A stretch of 64,000 nt of DNA from Methylorubrum populi. GTDB lineage: Bacteria; Pseudomonadota; Alphaproteobacteria; Rhizobiales; Beijerinckiaceae. The stretch lies in the NCBI GenBank assembly GCA_020741775.1, contig DYYG01000026.1:1-64000 (forward strand), written 5' to 3'. A program made the position numbers and the translations under genes. Numbering within the stretch: the first letter of the stretch is position 1; the number at the start of each line of letters is the position of its first letter. This document shows, piece after piece, positions 44,542 to 53,343 of the stretch. The notes beneath the pieces are model-generated. The model saw nothing but the letters and a program-made list of their open reading frames with translations. It searched no databases and was not told the DNA's origin.

Positions 44542-47378
44542 GCCAGCACCTCGCGGATATGCTCGGGACGGATCGGCAGATCGTGGAAGCGGTGGCCGAT
44601 GGCGTGGGCGACCGCGTTCGCGAGGGCCGGCACCACCGCGATCATCACGACTTCGGCGATGCCCTTCGGTGGATCGGTGTCGGAGAGCGGGGGCAGGATC
44701 TCGACGGTCTGGTTCCAGACAGCCACATCGCGGGCGCGAGGCAACTCGTAGCGATTCCAGTTCCAGGTGCCGTCGCCGGGCCCGTCCTCGTAGAGGGGCA
44801 GGAATTCCTTGAGGGCGTGGCCGATCCCCATGGCGAGCCCGCCCTGGATCTGGCCCGAGACCAGTTCGGGCACGATCTGCCGCCCGCATTCGAGGATCGA
44901 GTGGTGCGAGAGGATCGTGACCGCGCCGCTGCCGGTATCGACCGCGATCTCGGCGAGCGTCGCCATCGGCGAATAATAGGTGGTGCCGACATTGTTGCGC
45001 TGAACGGCGGGGTAGAACACCGCCGCCCGCTCGATGAAATGCCAGCCGGCCGTGCTCATCAGCGCCTGCCGCTCCGGGGAAGCGCCCGCGCCGTAACGCA
45101 GGGCCAGGGCATCGATGGGCAGTCGGGTGCGGCCCGTGCCCGGCAGATCGAACTCGGCTTCCGTCCACTGCCAGCGGTTGAAGCTGTGGAGGGTGACACC
45201 GACCGGCAGCCCGAGCCGATGGGCTTCCGCCGCGACCGCCGCCAGGGACAGAGGCGGCAGGCCCGCGCCCGACAGTCGGCCCTCGGCGAGGCGAAGCTCC
45301 TCGGGGCGCATGGTGTGGTAGGAGGCGAGCGCGCCGCCGCCATAGCCGCGCCCCCACAAGGAGCGGGCCGCCGGCCAGAGCGCGTGATCGCGCAGGAAGC
45401 GGGCGGCGGCACGGGTGGCGTGGCCGAGATAATAGGCCGAATTCGTCGCGCTCATCGGCGAGGTGAAGCGCGGCGTCCAGCGCGGATTCTGCGCCAGCCT
45501 GTCCTCCTCCGCCTGGGCGGTGGTGTAGGGCTGATCCCCGGTTTCCAGCGGCATCTGCGGCCAGCGCACGACGCCGAATTCCGTCCGGTCCGGCACGGCT
45601 CCCAGGATCTCGCCGACCATCACCGCCTGCGAGGTGGTGACGCCGGGCCCCATCTCATGGGCGACATGGCGGAGCGTCAGGCGCCCCTGCGGGTCGATCT
45701 CCAGGCTGGCGAGCGCGGCCTCGGCGCCGGTGCCGTAATCCTTGTGGACCTGGGCGAAGCCGATTCCGTAGCGCCGGCCCGGATGCTGCGCCTCGTAGGC
45801 GGCCTTCTTCGCCTGCCGCTCCCGCCAGAGCGGATGCGCGGCGGCGCGGTTCAGAATCTCCTCGTTGCGCAGCGCGCCGGCCGGCACCGCCCCCTGGCTG
45901 TTGCGCTGACCCGTCCGGAAGACGTTCGCCAAGCGCAGGTCGATCGCGTCACGGCCGAGCAAAGCGGCGGCCTCGTCGACCAGCATCTCCGTGGCCGACA
46001 TGGTCTGGAGCGTGCCGTAGCCCCGGGTCGAGCCGGCCTCGACGGCGCGCGAGGCCAGAGCCACCGCCTGGAAGTCGCTTTTCGGCAGGTAATAGATCGA
46101 CTGCGCCGCCGTGGCGCCGACGAAGGAGACCGACATCGAATAGTTCGGCCGCCCGCCGCCGTCGCAGACATAGCGTCCGGCCATCGCCCGGAACCGGCCG
46201 CTGGCGCGGTCGATGAGCAGGGTCGTGTCCATGCGGAAGCTGTGGCGCTTCAGGCCGTTCTGGAATTGCTCGAAGCGGTCGTTGGCGAGCCGCACCGGCC
46301 GCCCCTCGCCGTAGAGCCCGGCGAGGATGCAGAGCAGCGGGTGGAGGTGGTGGTCCTTGGTGCCGTAACCGACCGTGGTGCCGACCTTGAGGTCGACCTG
46401 CCGGAGGGGGAAGCGCGAGCCCTTCACGAGGAGCGCGGCGGTCTCGGCCACCTCATGGGGCGATTGCGTCGCCATCATCAGGTGCAGCGCGCCGCTCGCC
46501 GCATCGTACCAGACGTTGCCGTTATCGGCCTCCATCGCCGAGGCATCGACCGATTGGGAGCCGTAGGAGCGCCGCAGGACGAGCGCCTCCGGCCCAGCCC
46601 CCGCGATCTCGGCGGCGATCGCCTCGGCCGCCGCCATGCCGCGGGCCGGAGCGCCTTCGGTTCCGGGGGCCGGCCAAGCCGGTTCGTCGCCGTCGAACCC
46701 CGCAAAGATCGGCGCGTCGCGGAAGGGCGAGAAGCGGTCCTCGGCCTCCGGGCCGTCGCCCTCGATCCGCACCCAGCGCGTCGCACCGTAATGCGGCGGC
46801 GGGGCGAAGGCGGTCGACGCACCGTAGCGGACCACGTCGTCGGCGAAGCGCAGCGCGCGCTTTGCCGCCGCGTAGCGCGGATAATCGTAATAGATCAGGA
46901 TCGCCACCGGCTGGCCGAGCAGCCGCGCCGTCTCGCCCTTCGGCACGAGGAAGCGGTCGCCGAAGAAATCGGGATGCGGCGGAACGCTGAGCCCGTCCCT
47001 GACGAGATCTTCGTGCAGGACGAGCCGGTCGGGTTGCAATCCGTCGCCCAGGCCGGACAGGTCGAGCCCGTCGAAGCGGCGATCGGCCTTGGTCGCGGCG
47101 ATCAGGAAGGCGTGGGCCTGGGCGTCGGGCCAGCCGGGCAGGTCGCGGGCGCGGTAGTCCCGGGTGAAGGTCTTGGCGCCGGTGACCTTGGCCAGCGCGT
47201 CGAGGCGGTAGCGGGGCTTGGTTCCCGCGAGCCAGCCGGGGCCGGGGCGCGGACCCGCCTCGACGAGGCCGGCCTGGGCGCCGCCACGCAGGAACGACAC
47301 CGAGATGGCGATGCCGGCGGCGGCGCTCCCGCCGAGGAAGCTGCGGCGCGACAGGTTCGGGTGCGACGGGGCGGTCAT
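44538..47378 (-). CDS. Tat-exported molybdopterin-binding large subunit
   Basis: A 946-residue molybdenum hydroxylase of the xanthine dehydrogenase family, IorB type. The N-terminus is a twin-arginine signal (SRRSFLGGSAAAGIAI), so the enzyme works in the periplasm. The catalytic Glu region near the C-terminus reads GIAEVVMIAVVPALANAV. There is no FAD subunit; the partner is a tri-haem cytochrome c. GAGGGAGGG lies just before the ATG. It starts 11 bases after the purine permease, hinting at a purine or related heterocycle as substrate. An aldehyde or nicotinate-type substrate is also possible. Confidence 0.88.
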   Translation of the reverse strand: MTAPSHPNLSRRSFLGGSAAAGIAISVSFLRGGAQAGLVEAGPRPGPGWLAGTKPRYRLDALAKVTGAKTFTRDYRARDLPGWPDAQAHAFLIAATKADRRFDGLDLSGLGDGLQPDRLVLHEDLVRDGLSVPPHPDFFGDRFLVPKGETARLLGQPVAILIYYDYPRYAAAKRALRFADDVVRYGASTAFAPPPHYGATRWVRIEGDGPEAEDRFSPFRDAPIFAGFDGDEPAWPAPGTEGAPARGMAAAEAIAAEIAGAGPEALVLRRSYGSQSVDASAMEADNGNVWYDAASGALHLMMATQSPHEVAETAALLVKGSRFPLRQVDLKVGTTVGYGTKDHHLHPLLCILAGLYGEGRPVRLANDRFEQFQNGLKRHSFRMDTTLLIDRASGRFRAMAGRYVCDGGGRPNYSMSVSFVGATAAQSIYYLPKSDFQAVALASRAVEAGSTRGYGTLQTMSATEMLVDEAAALLGRDAIDLRLANVFRTGQRNSQGAVPAGALRNEEILNRAAAHPLWRERQAKKAAYEAQHPGRRYGIGFAQVHKDYGTGAEAALASLEIDPQGRLTLRHVAHEMGPGVTTSQAVMVGEILGAVPDRTEFGVVRWPQMPLETGDQPYTTAQAEEDRLAQNPRWTPRFTSPMSATNSAYYLGHATRAAARFLRDHALWPAARSLWGRGYGGGALASYHTMRPEELRLAEGRLSGAGLPPLSLAAVAAEAHRLGLPVGVTLHSFNRWQWTEAEFDLPGTGRTRLPIDALALRYGAGASPERQALMSTAGWHFIERAAVFYPAVQRNNVGTTYYSPMATLAEIAVDTGSGAVTILSHHSILECGRQIVPELVSGQIQGGLAMGIGHALKEFLPLYEDGPGDGTWNWNRYELPRARDVAVWNQTVEILPPLSDTDPPKGIAEVVMIAVVPALANAVAHAIGHRFHDLPIRPEHIREVLA

Positions 47379-47389
47379 GCGTCCCTCCC

Positions 47390-48787
47390 TCAGATCGCCC
47401 GGCCGAGGGCGGCCGGACCGGGCCCCCCGACCCGCGCATCCGGATGCGCCCGCTCGGCTCCCACTTGGCCGAGCCGGTCGGAATTGAGCAGGAGGTTCAG
47501 GAGGATCGCGCCGATGGAGCCCAGGGTGATGCCGCTGTGCAGGATCGGCCCGGTCCAATCGGGCATGGTGGCGGCGAAGAAGGTCGGGGCGGCCGTGGGG
47601 ATCAGCGACAGGCCGATCGAGACCGCCACCACGATCTGGTTGCGCCGGTCGCCGAGATCGGCTTCGCCGACGATCTTCAGGCCCGCCGAGGCGACCATGC
47701 CGAAGATGACGATGCCGGCGCCGCCGAGCACGGCCGGCGGGATCGAGGCGACCACGAAGGCGAGCTTCGGAAAGACGCTGATCCCGAGGATGATGACGCC
47801 GGCGGCGGCGGTGACGTAGCGGCTGCGCACCCGCGTCATGTTCACGAGGCCGACATTCTGCGAGAACGACGTGTGCGGGAAGGTGTTGAAGCAGCCCGCG
47901 ATCAGGGTGGAGAGCGAATCCGCCATCAGGCCGCGGGTGAGCGTCGGCCGGTCGACCGGTTTGCCGACGATGTCGCCCACTGCCAGGAACATGCCGGTCG
48001 ATTCGACCAGCGTGACCATCATCACGATGCACATCGCCACCACCGCCGAGAGGTGGAAGGTCGGCCAGCCGAAATGGAACGGCGTCACGAGTTCGATCAC
48101 CGGACGCGTGCCGAGACCGTCGAGATGGAACAGCCCCAGGGGCCAGGCGATGACGAGGCCGGCGACGAGGCCGATCAGCACAGCGATGTTGGCGACGAAA
48201 CCGCTGGCGAAGCGGCTCACGGCGAGGATCACCGCGAGCACCAGCCCGGCCACCGCCAGATGGACCGGCGCGCCGAAATCCGCCGCGCCCGCCCCGCCGC
48301 CGGCCCATCGGATGCCGACCGGGAGCAATGTCACGCCGATGATCAGGATCACCGTGCCCGTCACCAGCGGTGGGAAGAAGGCCACCAGCCGATAGAAGAA
48401 CGGGCGCATCAGGAGACCGAAGACGCCCGCGGCGATGGTCGCGCCGAAGATGCCCGGCAGCCCGATGGTCGGATCCTGGGCCATCGCCACCATCGGCCCG
48501 ACCGCGGCGAAGCTGACGCCCATGATGACCGGCAGGCGCACGCCGAAGCCGGGAAGGCCGAGACTCTGGATCAGGATGGCGAGGCCGGTGACGAAGAGAT
48601 CGCAATTGATCAGGAAGGCGACCGTCTCGGCCGACAGGTTCAGCGCCGCGCCGATGATCAGGGGCGGTGCCACGGCGCCGGCACTCATCACCAGCACGTG
48701 CTGCATGCCGTAGGCGGCGAGCTTGGGAATCGGCAGCATCGCGTCGACCGCATCGGTCTCCGTTGCCGCCTGTAAGGTGTCGGCCAT
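47390..48787 (-). CDS. NCS2-family purine/xanthine permease
   Basis: A 465-residue inner-membrane symporter with about 12-14 helices. Family motifs include QHVLVMSAGAVAPPLIIG near the start and NTFPHTSFSQNVGLVNMTRV in the middle, the NCS2 signature region. It probably imports xanthine, urate or another purine with a cation. ATG with GAGGA upstream is preferred over a TTG 24 bases earlier. It belongs to an operon with uraH upstream and the Mo hydroxylase downstream. Confidence 0.92.
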   Translation of the reverse strand: MADTLQAATETDAVDAMLPIPKLAAYGMQHVLVMSAGAVAPPLIIGAALNLSAETVAFLINCDLFVTGLAILIQSLGLPGFGVRLPVIMGVSFAAVGPMVAMAQDPTIGLPGIFGATIAAGVFGLLMRPFFYRLVAFFPPLVTGTVILIIGVTLLPVGIRWAGGGAGAADFGAPVHLAVAGLVLAVILAVSRFASGFVANIAVLIGLVAGLVIAWPLGLFHLDGLGTRPVIELVTPFHFGWPTFHLSAVVAMCIVMMVTLVESTGMFLAVGDIVGKPVDRPTLTRGLMADSLSTLIAGCFNTFPHTSFSQNVGLVNMTRVRSRYVTAAAGVIILGISVFPKLAFVVASIPPAVLGGAGIVIFGMVASAGLKIVGEADLGDRRNQIVVAVSIGLSLIPTAAPTFFAATMPDWTGPILHSGITLGSIGAILLNLLLNSDRLGQVGAERAHPDARVGGPGPAALGRAI

Positions 48788-48916
48788 GGGGCGTTCCTCG
48801 CTGCTGGCCAAGGTCTCGCGGCGTCTCGTTCTCGCGCCGTCCTGGCCTGTCGTGTTCGACTCTGTGCGACGGGCCGTCGGGCGTCTGTCGCGCCCTTCGA
48901 CGGTCCGGGACGAGAC

Positions 48917-49330
48917 TCAGCTTCCGCGATAGGTGCTGTAACCGTAGGGAGAGATCAGGAGCGGGACGTGCAGGTGGGCGGGGCTCCCCGAACCCAGCGG
49001 AGCGATCCGGAAGCGCACCGGCACGGTGTCGAGGAAGGAGGGCGGCTCGTGATCCCCGCCGGCGGCGGCGGCGAAATACGCACCGACCTCGAAGGTGATT
49101 TCGTAGGTGCCGGGCAGCATCTCGCTCCCCGCGAGCAACGGCGCGTCGCACCGGCCGTCGGCATTGGTCGCGACCGTCTTGAGATGCGTGGCGGCCCCGC
49201 CCTCGATGCGGTGAAGATGGAGCGTCAGCCCGGCCGCCGGGCGCCCGGCAGACGTGTCGAGCACGTGGGTGGTGAGCCGCGCGGCATCCGGCGGAGCGAC
49301 GATCGGGTCAGCTTGCGGTGCCACGGCCAT
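48917..49330 (-). CDS. uraH: 5-hydroxyisourate hydrolase
   Basis: A 137-residue transthyretin-like enzyme that opens 5-hydroxyisourate to OHCU. Motifs are [17 protein letters not shown] near the start and the characteristic C-terminus [10 protein letters not shown]. The start at MAVAPQ has a GGGGGAAG stretch upstream. It is transcribed away from puuE, and the two cover successive steps. Confidence 0.95.
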   Translation of the reverse strand: MAVAPQADPIVAPPDAARLTTHVLDTSAGRPAAGLTLHLHRIEGGAATHLKTVATNADGRCDAPLLAGSEMLPGTYEITFEVGAYFAAAAGGDHEPPSFLDTVPVRFRIAPLGSGSPAHLHVPLLISPYGYSTYRGS

Positions 49331-49550
49331 GAGAGCTTCCCCCTGAGGCCGCCAAGCGACCGTAAGCCCGGCAGTCATGCTATAGGGTTCTGCCAGCCCC
49401 GTGACAGTTGCAGATCGTGCCGCGCACACCATCCCGCATTTTCGGGAGCAGCTTCGAAAAAGCCCGATCAATCGGCGGATCGCGCGGCGCTATCGTGCCC
49501 TTCCACCGTTCCAGTCCGCGCAAGGCCCGCGGCGAATTCCGGGGTGAGAG
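49331..49550. promoter_or_regulatory. Divergent promoter region between uraH and puuE
   Basis: The 220 bases between the two divergent starts must hold the promoters of both halves of the purine cluster. A short dyad tcccg-catttt-cggga (49432-49447) lies near the middle; it could bind a regulator but is too short to be sure. Confidence 0.45.
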
Positions 49551-50963
49551 ATGCAGACCTCCCGCGACATGATCGGCTACGGCCGCACGCCGCCCCAGGC
49601 GGATTGGCCCGGCGGCGCTCGAATCGCCTTGCAGATCGTGCTCAATTACGAGGAGGGAGGCGAGAATTGTATCTTGCACGGAGATGCCGCCTCCGAGGCC
49701 TTTCTCTCCGAGATCGTGGGGGCCGCGCCCTGGCCGGGCATGCGCCACATGAACATGGAGTCGCTCTATGAGTACGGCTCCCGGGCCGGCTTCTGGCGGC
49801 TGTGGAGGCTTCTCACCGAGCGGCGCGTGCCCGTGACCGTGTTCGGCGTCGCCACCGCCCTGGCCCGCAATCCCGAGGTTGTCGCCGCCATGCGGGAGGC
49901 CGAGTGGGAAATCGCCAGCCACGGCCTCAAATGGATCGATTACCGCGACATGCCCCGGGCGGAGGAGGCCGCGCAGATGGACGCGGCGATCCGCTTGCAC
50001 GGGGAGGTGACGGGGCAGAAGCCGCTCGGTTGGTATACCGGCCGCTCCTCGGTCAACACCCTCGAACTCGGCCTGGAACGGGGCTTCGCCTATCTCGCCG
50101 ATTCCTATGCCGACGACCTGCCCTACTGGCTGCACGGCAAGGCCGGCACCGGCCTGGTGGTGCCCTACACGCTGGATGCCAACGACATGCGCTTCGCCAC
50201 GGCGCAGGGCTTCAACACCGGCGACCACTTCTTCACCTACCTGCGCGACAGCTTCGATGCGCTCTACGCGGAAGGTGCCACCGCGCCGAAGATGATGTCG
50301 GTCGGCCTTCACTGCCGCCTGCTCGGCCGGCCCGGCCGCATCGCCGCCCTGACCCGCTTCCTCGATCACGTCGCCGCCCACGAGGACGTCTGGCTGGCGC
50401 GCCGCATCGACATCGCCCGGCATTGGGCGGCGCGGCACCCGGCCGAAACCCTGCGGCCGAGCACGATGAGCGCAGCGCAATTTCTGACCCGATTCGGCGA
50501 CATCTTCGAGGACACGCCCGAGATCGCGCTCCAGGCGTGGCAGAGCGGCCTCACCTCCCGTGAGGACAGCGCGGAGGGCCTGCATGCGGCCCTCGTGCGC
50601 TCCCTGCGCAGCCTGAGCCCCGAGCGGCAGCGCGCCCTGATCCTCGCCCATCCCGAACTGGCCGGGCGCCTCGCCCAGGCCGGTCAGCTGACGGAAGCCT
50701 CCACCGCCGAGCAGGGCAGCGCCGGCCTGGGCGCGCTCTCGGCCGAACAGCTCGCGCGGTTCGAGGCTTTGAACGCGGCCTATCGCGAGCGATTCGGCCT
50801 GCCCTTCATCATGGCGATCAAGGAGAGCAGCCGCGAGGCGATCCTGGCGGCCTTCGCCGACAGGCTTCGCAACGATCCCGAGCAGGAATTCCAGGAAGCC
50901 CTGCGCCAAATCGAGCGGATCGCCTGGCTGCGCCTGAAGGACCGGCTGCCGGCAGAGGGCTGA
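49551..50963 (+). CDS. puuE: Allantoinase PuuE fused to OHCU decarboxylase UraD
   Basis: A 470-residue fusion. Residues 1 to about 300 are a PuuE-type, polysaccharide-deacetylase-like allantoinase (YGRTPPQADWPGGARIALQ near 10-28, IVLNYEEGGENCILHGD near 29-45). Residues about 305-470 are an OHCU decarboxylase with the catalytic-region histidine H367 in LILAHPELAGRLA. The protein therefore makes S-allantoin from OHCU and opens it to allantoate. GGGGTGAG precedes the ATG. The fusion is known in bacteria with this route. Confidence 0.94.
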   Translation: MQTSRDMIGYGRTPPQADWPGGARIALQIVLNYEEGGENCILHGDAASEAFLSEIVGAAPWPGMRHMNMESLYEYGSRAGFWRLWRLLTERRVPVTVFGVATALARNPEVVAAMREAEWEIASHGLKWIDYRDMPRAEEAAQMDAAIRLHGEVTGQKPLGWYTGRSSVNTLELGLERGFAYLADSYADDLPYWLHGKAGTGLVVPYTLDANDMRFATAQGFNTGDHFFTYLRDSFDALYAEGATAPKMMSVGLHCRLLGRPGRIAALTRFLDHVAAHEDVWLARRIDIARHWAARHPAETLRPSTMSAAQFLTRFGDIFEDTPEIALQAWQSGLTSREDSAEGLHAALVRSLRSLSPERQRALILAHPELAGRLAQAGQLTEASTAEQGSAGLGALSAEQLARFEALNAAYRERFGLPFIMAIKESSREAILAAFADRLRNDPEQEFQEALRQIERIAWLRLKDRLPAEG

Positions 50964-51032
50964 CGGAAGGATGACAGGGGGCCGACGCGAACGTTGCCCC
51001 CGTCGCCGCGCCGCGTCGGGGATGGCGCCGTC

Positions 51033-51962
51033 CTACCGGGGGCGGCGGCCGATCAGGTCGAGTTGGGCCCCGACATGGGCGCGCAGGGCTTCGGTCGTCA
51101 TCTCGACGAAGGTCTTGGCCCGGTTCGGCAGCATTTTTCGCGACGGGTAGACGACGCCGAGCGTGACCGAGGTCGGCGGCGTCCGTGGCAGAACCGGGAC
51201 CAGGCGGCCGTCCGCGAGATAGGGCGCCACCTCGAAGACCGGCTTCAGGGCGATGCCCTGCCCTTGGAGCGCCCATTCGGTCAGCACATCGCTGTCATCC
51301 GCGTCGATGCGTCCGGTCACCGGCAGCGTTACCACCTCGTCGCCGTCGAGCAACGACCAGCGGAACTGCTCGGAGCCGGGAAAGCGCAGCAACAGGCAGG
51401 AATGGTCGAGCAGCTCGACCGGGCTCTCCGGCGCCGGATGCTCCGCGAGATAGCGCGGCGCCGCGCAGAGAATCCGCTCGACATCCGCGACCTTGCGCAG
51501 GGTGAAGGTCGAATCGCGCATCTGCGAGAGCCTGATGGCCACGTCGACCGCCTCCTGCACGAGGTCGAGCAGATGGTCGGAGAGCCGCAGATGCACGTCG
51601 GCCTCCGCATGTCGCTCGCGGAAAGCGGGGATCAGCGGTGCCACGACCCGCCGGCCCAGGCTCAACGGCGCCGTGACCTTCAGGGTGCCGCGCGGCGCCG
51701 CCCCCTGCGTCTCGACGCTCTTCTCGGCCCGCTCGACAGAGGCTGCGATGTCGAGGCAGCGGTCGTAGAAGATCCGGCCGGCCTCGGTCAGATTCATCCG
51801 CCGGGTCGTGCGTGTCAGCAGAAGGCAGCCGAGATGCTCCTCCAGCGTCTGGATGCGGTAGCTGATGACCGAGGGCGACAGGCGCAGCGAGCGCCCCGCC
51901 GCCGAGAAGCTGCCGGTCTCGGCCGCGCGCATGAAGATGCGGATACTCTCCAGCGACAGCAT
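51033..51962 (-). CDS. LysR-family regulator (purine cluster)
   Basis: A 309-residue regulator with an N-terminal winged HTH (SIRIFMRAAETGSFSAAGRSL near 6-26, then SPSVISYRIQTLEEHLG) and a substrate-binding domain. It is divergent from puuD and lies between two purine operons, so it likely controls puuD and its downstream genes and possibly puuE. The inducer cannot be told from sequence. Confidence 0.88.
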   Translation of the reverse strand: MLSLESIRIFMRAAETGSFSAAGRSLRLSPSVISYRIQTLEEHLGCLLLTRTTRRMNLTEAGRIFYDRCLDIAASVERAEKSVETQGAAPRGTLKVTAPLSLGRRVVAPLIPAFRERHAEADVHLRLSDHLLDLVQEAVDVAIRLSQMRDSTFTLRKVADVERILCAAPRYLAEHPAPESPVELLDHSCLLLRFPGSEQFRWSLLDGDEVVTLPVTGRIDADDSDVLTEWALQGQGIALKPVFEVAPYLADGRLVPVLPRTPPTSVTLGVVYPSRKMLPNRAKTFVEMTTEALRAHVGAQLDLIGRRPR

Positions 51963-52080
51963 CCACCCCTCCCCTCTTTGCGGTCACCTTACGAAAAATT
52001 CGAAAACTGACAAGGAAATCGATGGGCATACAGCGCCGCGCGCTCCGGTAGGATGCTCGCTCGAACCGGGAGGACAGGCC
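51963..52080. promoter_or_regulatory. Divergent promoter region between LysR gene and puuD
   Basis: This short divergent region is the expected site for LysR autoregulation and activation of the puuD operon. It contains a dyad cgaa-aaa-ttcg at 51992-52002 within an AT-rich stretch. GGGAGGA before the puuD GTG is a good ribosome binding site. Confidence 0.5.
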
Positions 52081-53343
52081 GTGGAAAGCTTCGTTTGGGA
52101 GTGGGGAAGCCTGCTGCTGCGCTGGCTTCACATCGTGGCGGCGATGGCCTGGATCGGCTCGTCGTTCTTCTTCATGCATCTCGACGCCTCGCTGAAGCGG
52201 ACGCCCGAGATCCCGGCCGGCGAGGGTGCGGCGGCCTGGCAGGTGCATGGCGGCGGGTTCTACGAGATGCGCAAGTATTTCGTCGCACCGAGCCACCTCT
52301 CGCCGGATCTCACGTGGCACAAGTGGCAGGCTTACACGACCTGGCTCTCGGGCTTCGTGCTGCTGGCCTGGATCTACTACGCGCAGTCGCGGCTTTACCT
52401 TGTCGATCCGGCGGTGATGGACCTGTCCGCCCCGGCGGCAACCGCTTTGGGTGTCGGCGCCCTGGCGCTCGGCTGGCTGATCTATGACGGCATCTGCCGC
52501 TCGCCGCTCGGAGAGAGCGAGATGGGGCTGGCCGCCCTGGGCCTCCTCGCCATCACCGCCGCCGCCTACGGCTTCTCCCAGGTGTTCAGCGGCCGTGGTG
52601 CGCTGATCCATACCGGCGCCCTGATGGCGACCTGGATGGCCGGCAACGTCTTCCTCATCATCATCCCGAACCAGCGCAAGGTCGTGGCCGCGCTGATGAG
52701 GGGCGAGCGGCCGGATCCGGGCCTCGGCAAGCAGGCCAAGCAACGCTCGGCCCAGAACAACTATCTGACGCTGCCGGTCGTGCTCCTGATGATCTCGAAC
52801 CATTACCCGATGCTGTTCGGGTCGAAGGCGACGATTCCGCTGATCGTCGCGCTGATCACCGCCTCCGGCGCGGTGATCCGCTTCTTCTACAACGTGCGCC
52901 ATGCCGACCATGCCCGCTCGCCCTGGTGGGCCTGGGCCGTGGCCTCGGCGGGGCTGGCGGCCGCCTTCGTGCTCGCGACGGCCGGCAGCGCCGGGGGCCG
53001 CGCGGTGCTGGGCCTGCCGCCTCAGGCACAGGCGGCGCCGTCCGTCACCGTAGCCTCGGCCGACCATGCCCTGCCCGTGGCCGCCGCGACACCGCCGGAT
53101 CACATCGTCGAACTCGTTGCCGGGCGCTGCGCCATGTGCCACGCCGCCGAGCCGATCTGGGACGGGATCGGCGTGGCGCCGAAGGGCGTCCTGCTCGATA
53201 CCGGCGAGGCCATCGGCCGGCAGGCCGAGGCGATCCGCCGACAGGCCGTGCTGACCCACAACATGCCGCCCAACAACGTCACCGAGATGACCGACGAGGA
53301 GCGCGGCGTGCTCGCCTCCTGGCTGAAGGAGACGACGCGATGA
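52081..53343 (+). CDS. puuD: Membrane urate hydroxylase PuuD with cytochrome c domain
   Basis: A 420-residue integral-membrane uricase-type enzyme that oxidises urate to 5-hydroxyisourate. An N-terminal DUF989 region of about eight helices begins ESFVWEWGSLLLRWLHIVAA. A C-terminal cytochrome c domain has CAMCH (C350, C353, H354), which lets it pass electrons to the respiratory chain rather than to O2 directly. A GTG start with GGGAGGA at 8 bases is chosen. It overlaps the next gene by 4 bases. Confidence 0.94.
   Translation: MESFVWEWGSLLLRWLHIVAAMAWIGSSFFFMHLDASLKRTPEIPAGEGAAAWQVHGGGFYEMRKYFVAPSHLSPDLTWHKWQAYTTWLSGFVLLAWIYYAQSRLYLVDPAVMDLSAPAATALGVGALALGWLIYDGICRSPLGESEMGLAALGLLAITAAAYGFSQVFSGRGALIHTGALMATWMAGNVFLIIIPNQRKVVAALMRGERPDPGLGKQAKQRSAQNNYLTLPVVLLMISNHYPMLFGSKATIPLIVALITASGAVIRFFYNVRHADHARSPWWAWAVASAGLAAAFVLATAGSAGGRAVLGLPPQAQAAPSVTVASADHALPVAAATPPDHIVELVAGRCAMCHAAEPIWDGIGVAPKGVLLDTGEAIGRQAEAIRRQAVLTHNMPPNNVTEMTDEERGVLASWLKETTR

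Noticed and set aside
44559-47819. 1086-codon plus-strand frame
   Set aside because: It covers the complement of the molybdenum hydroxylase large subunit and part of the permease; no motifs and biased composition.
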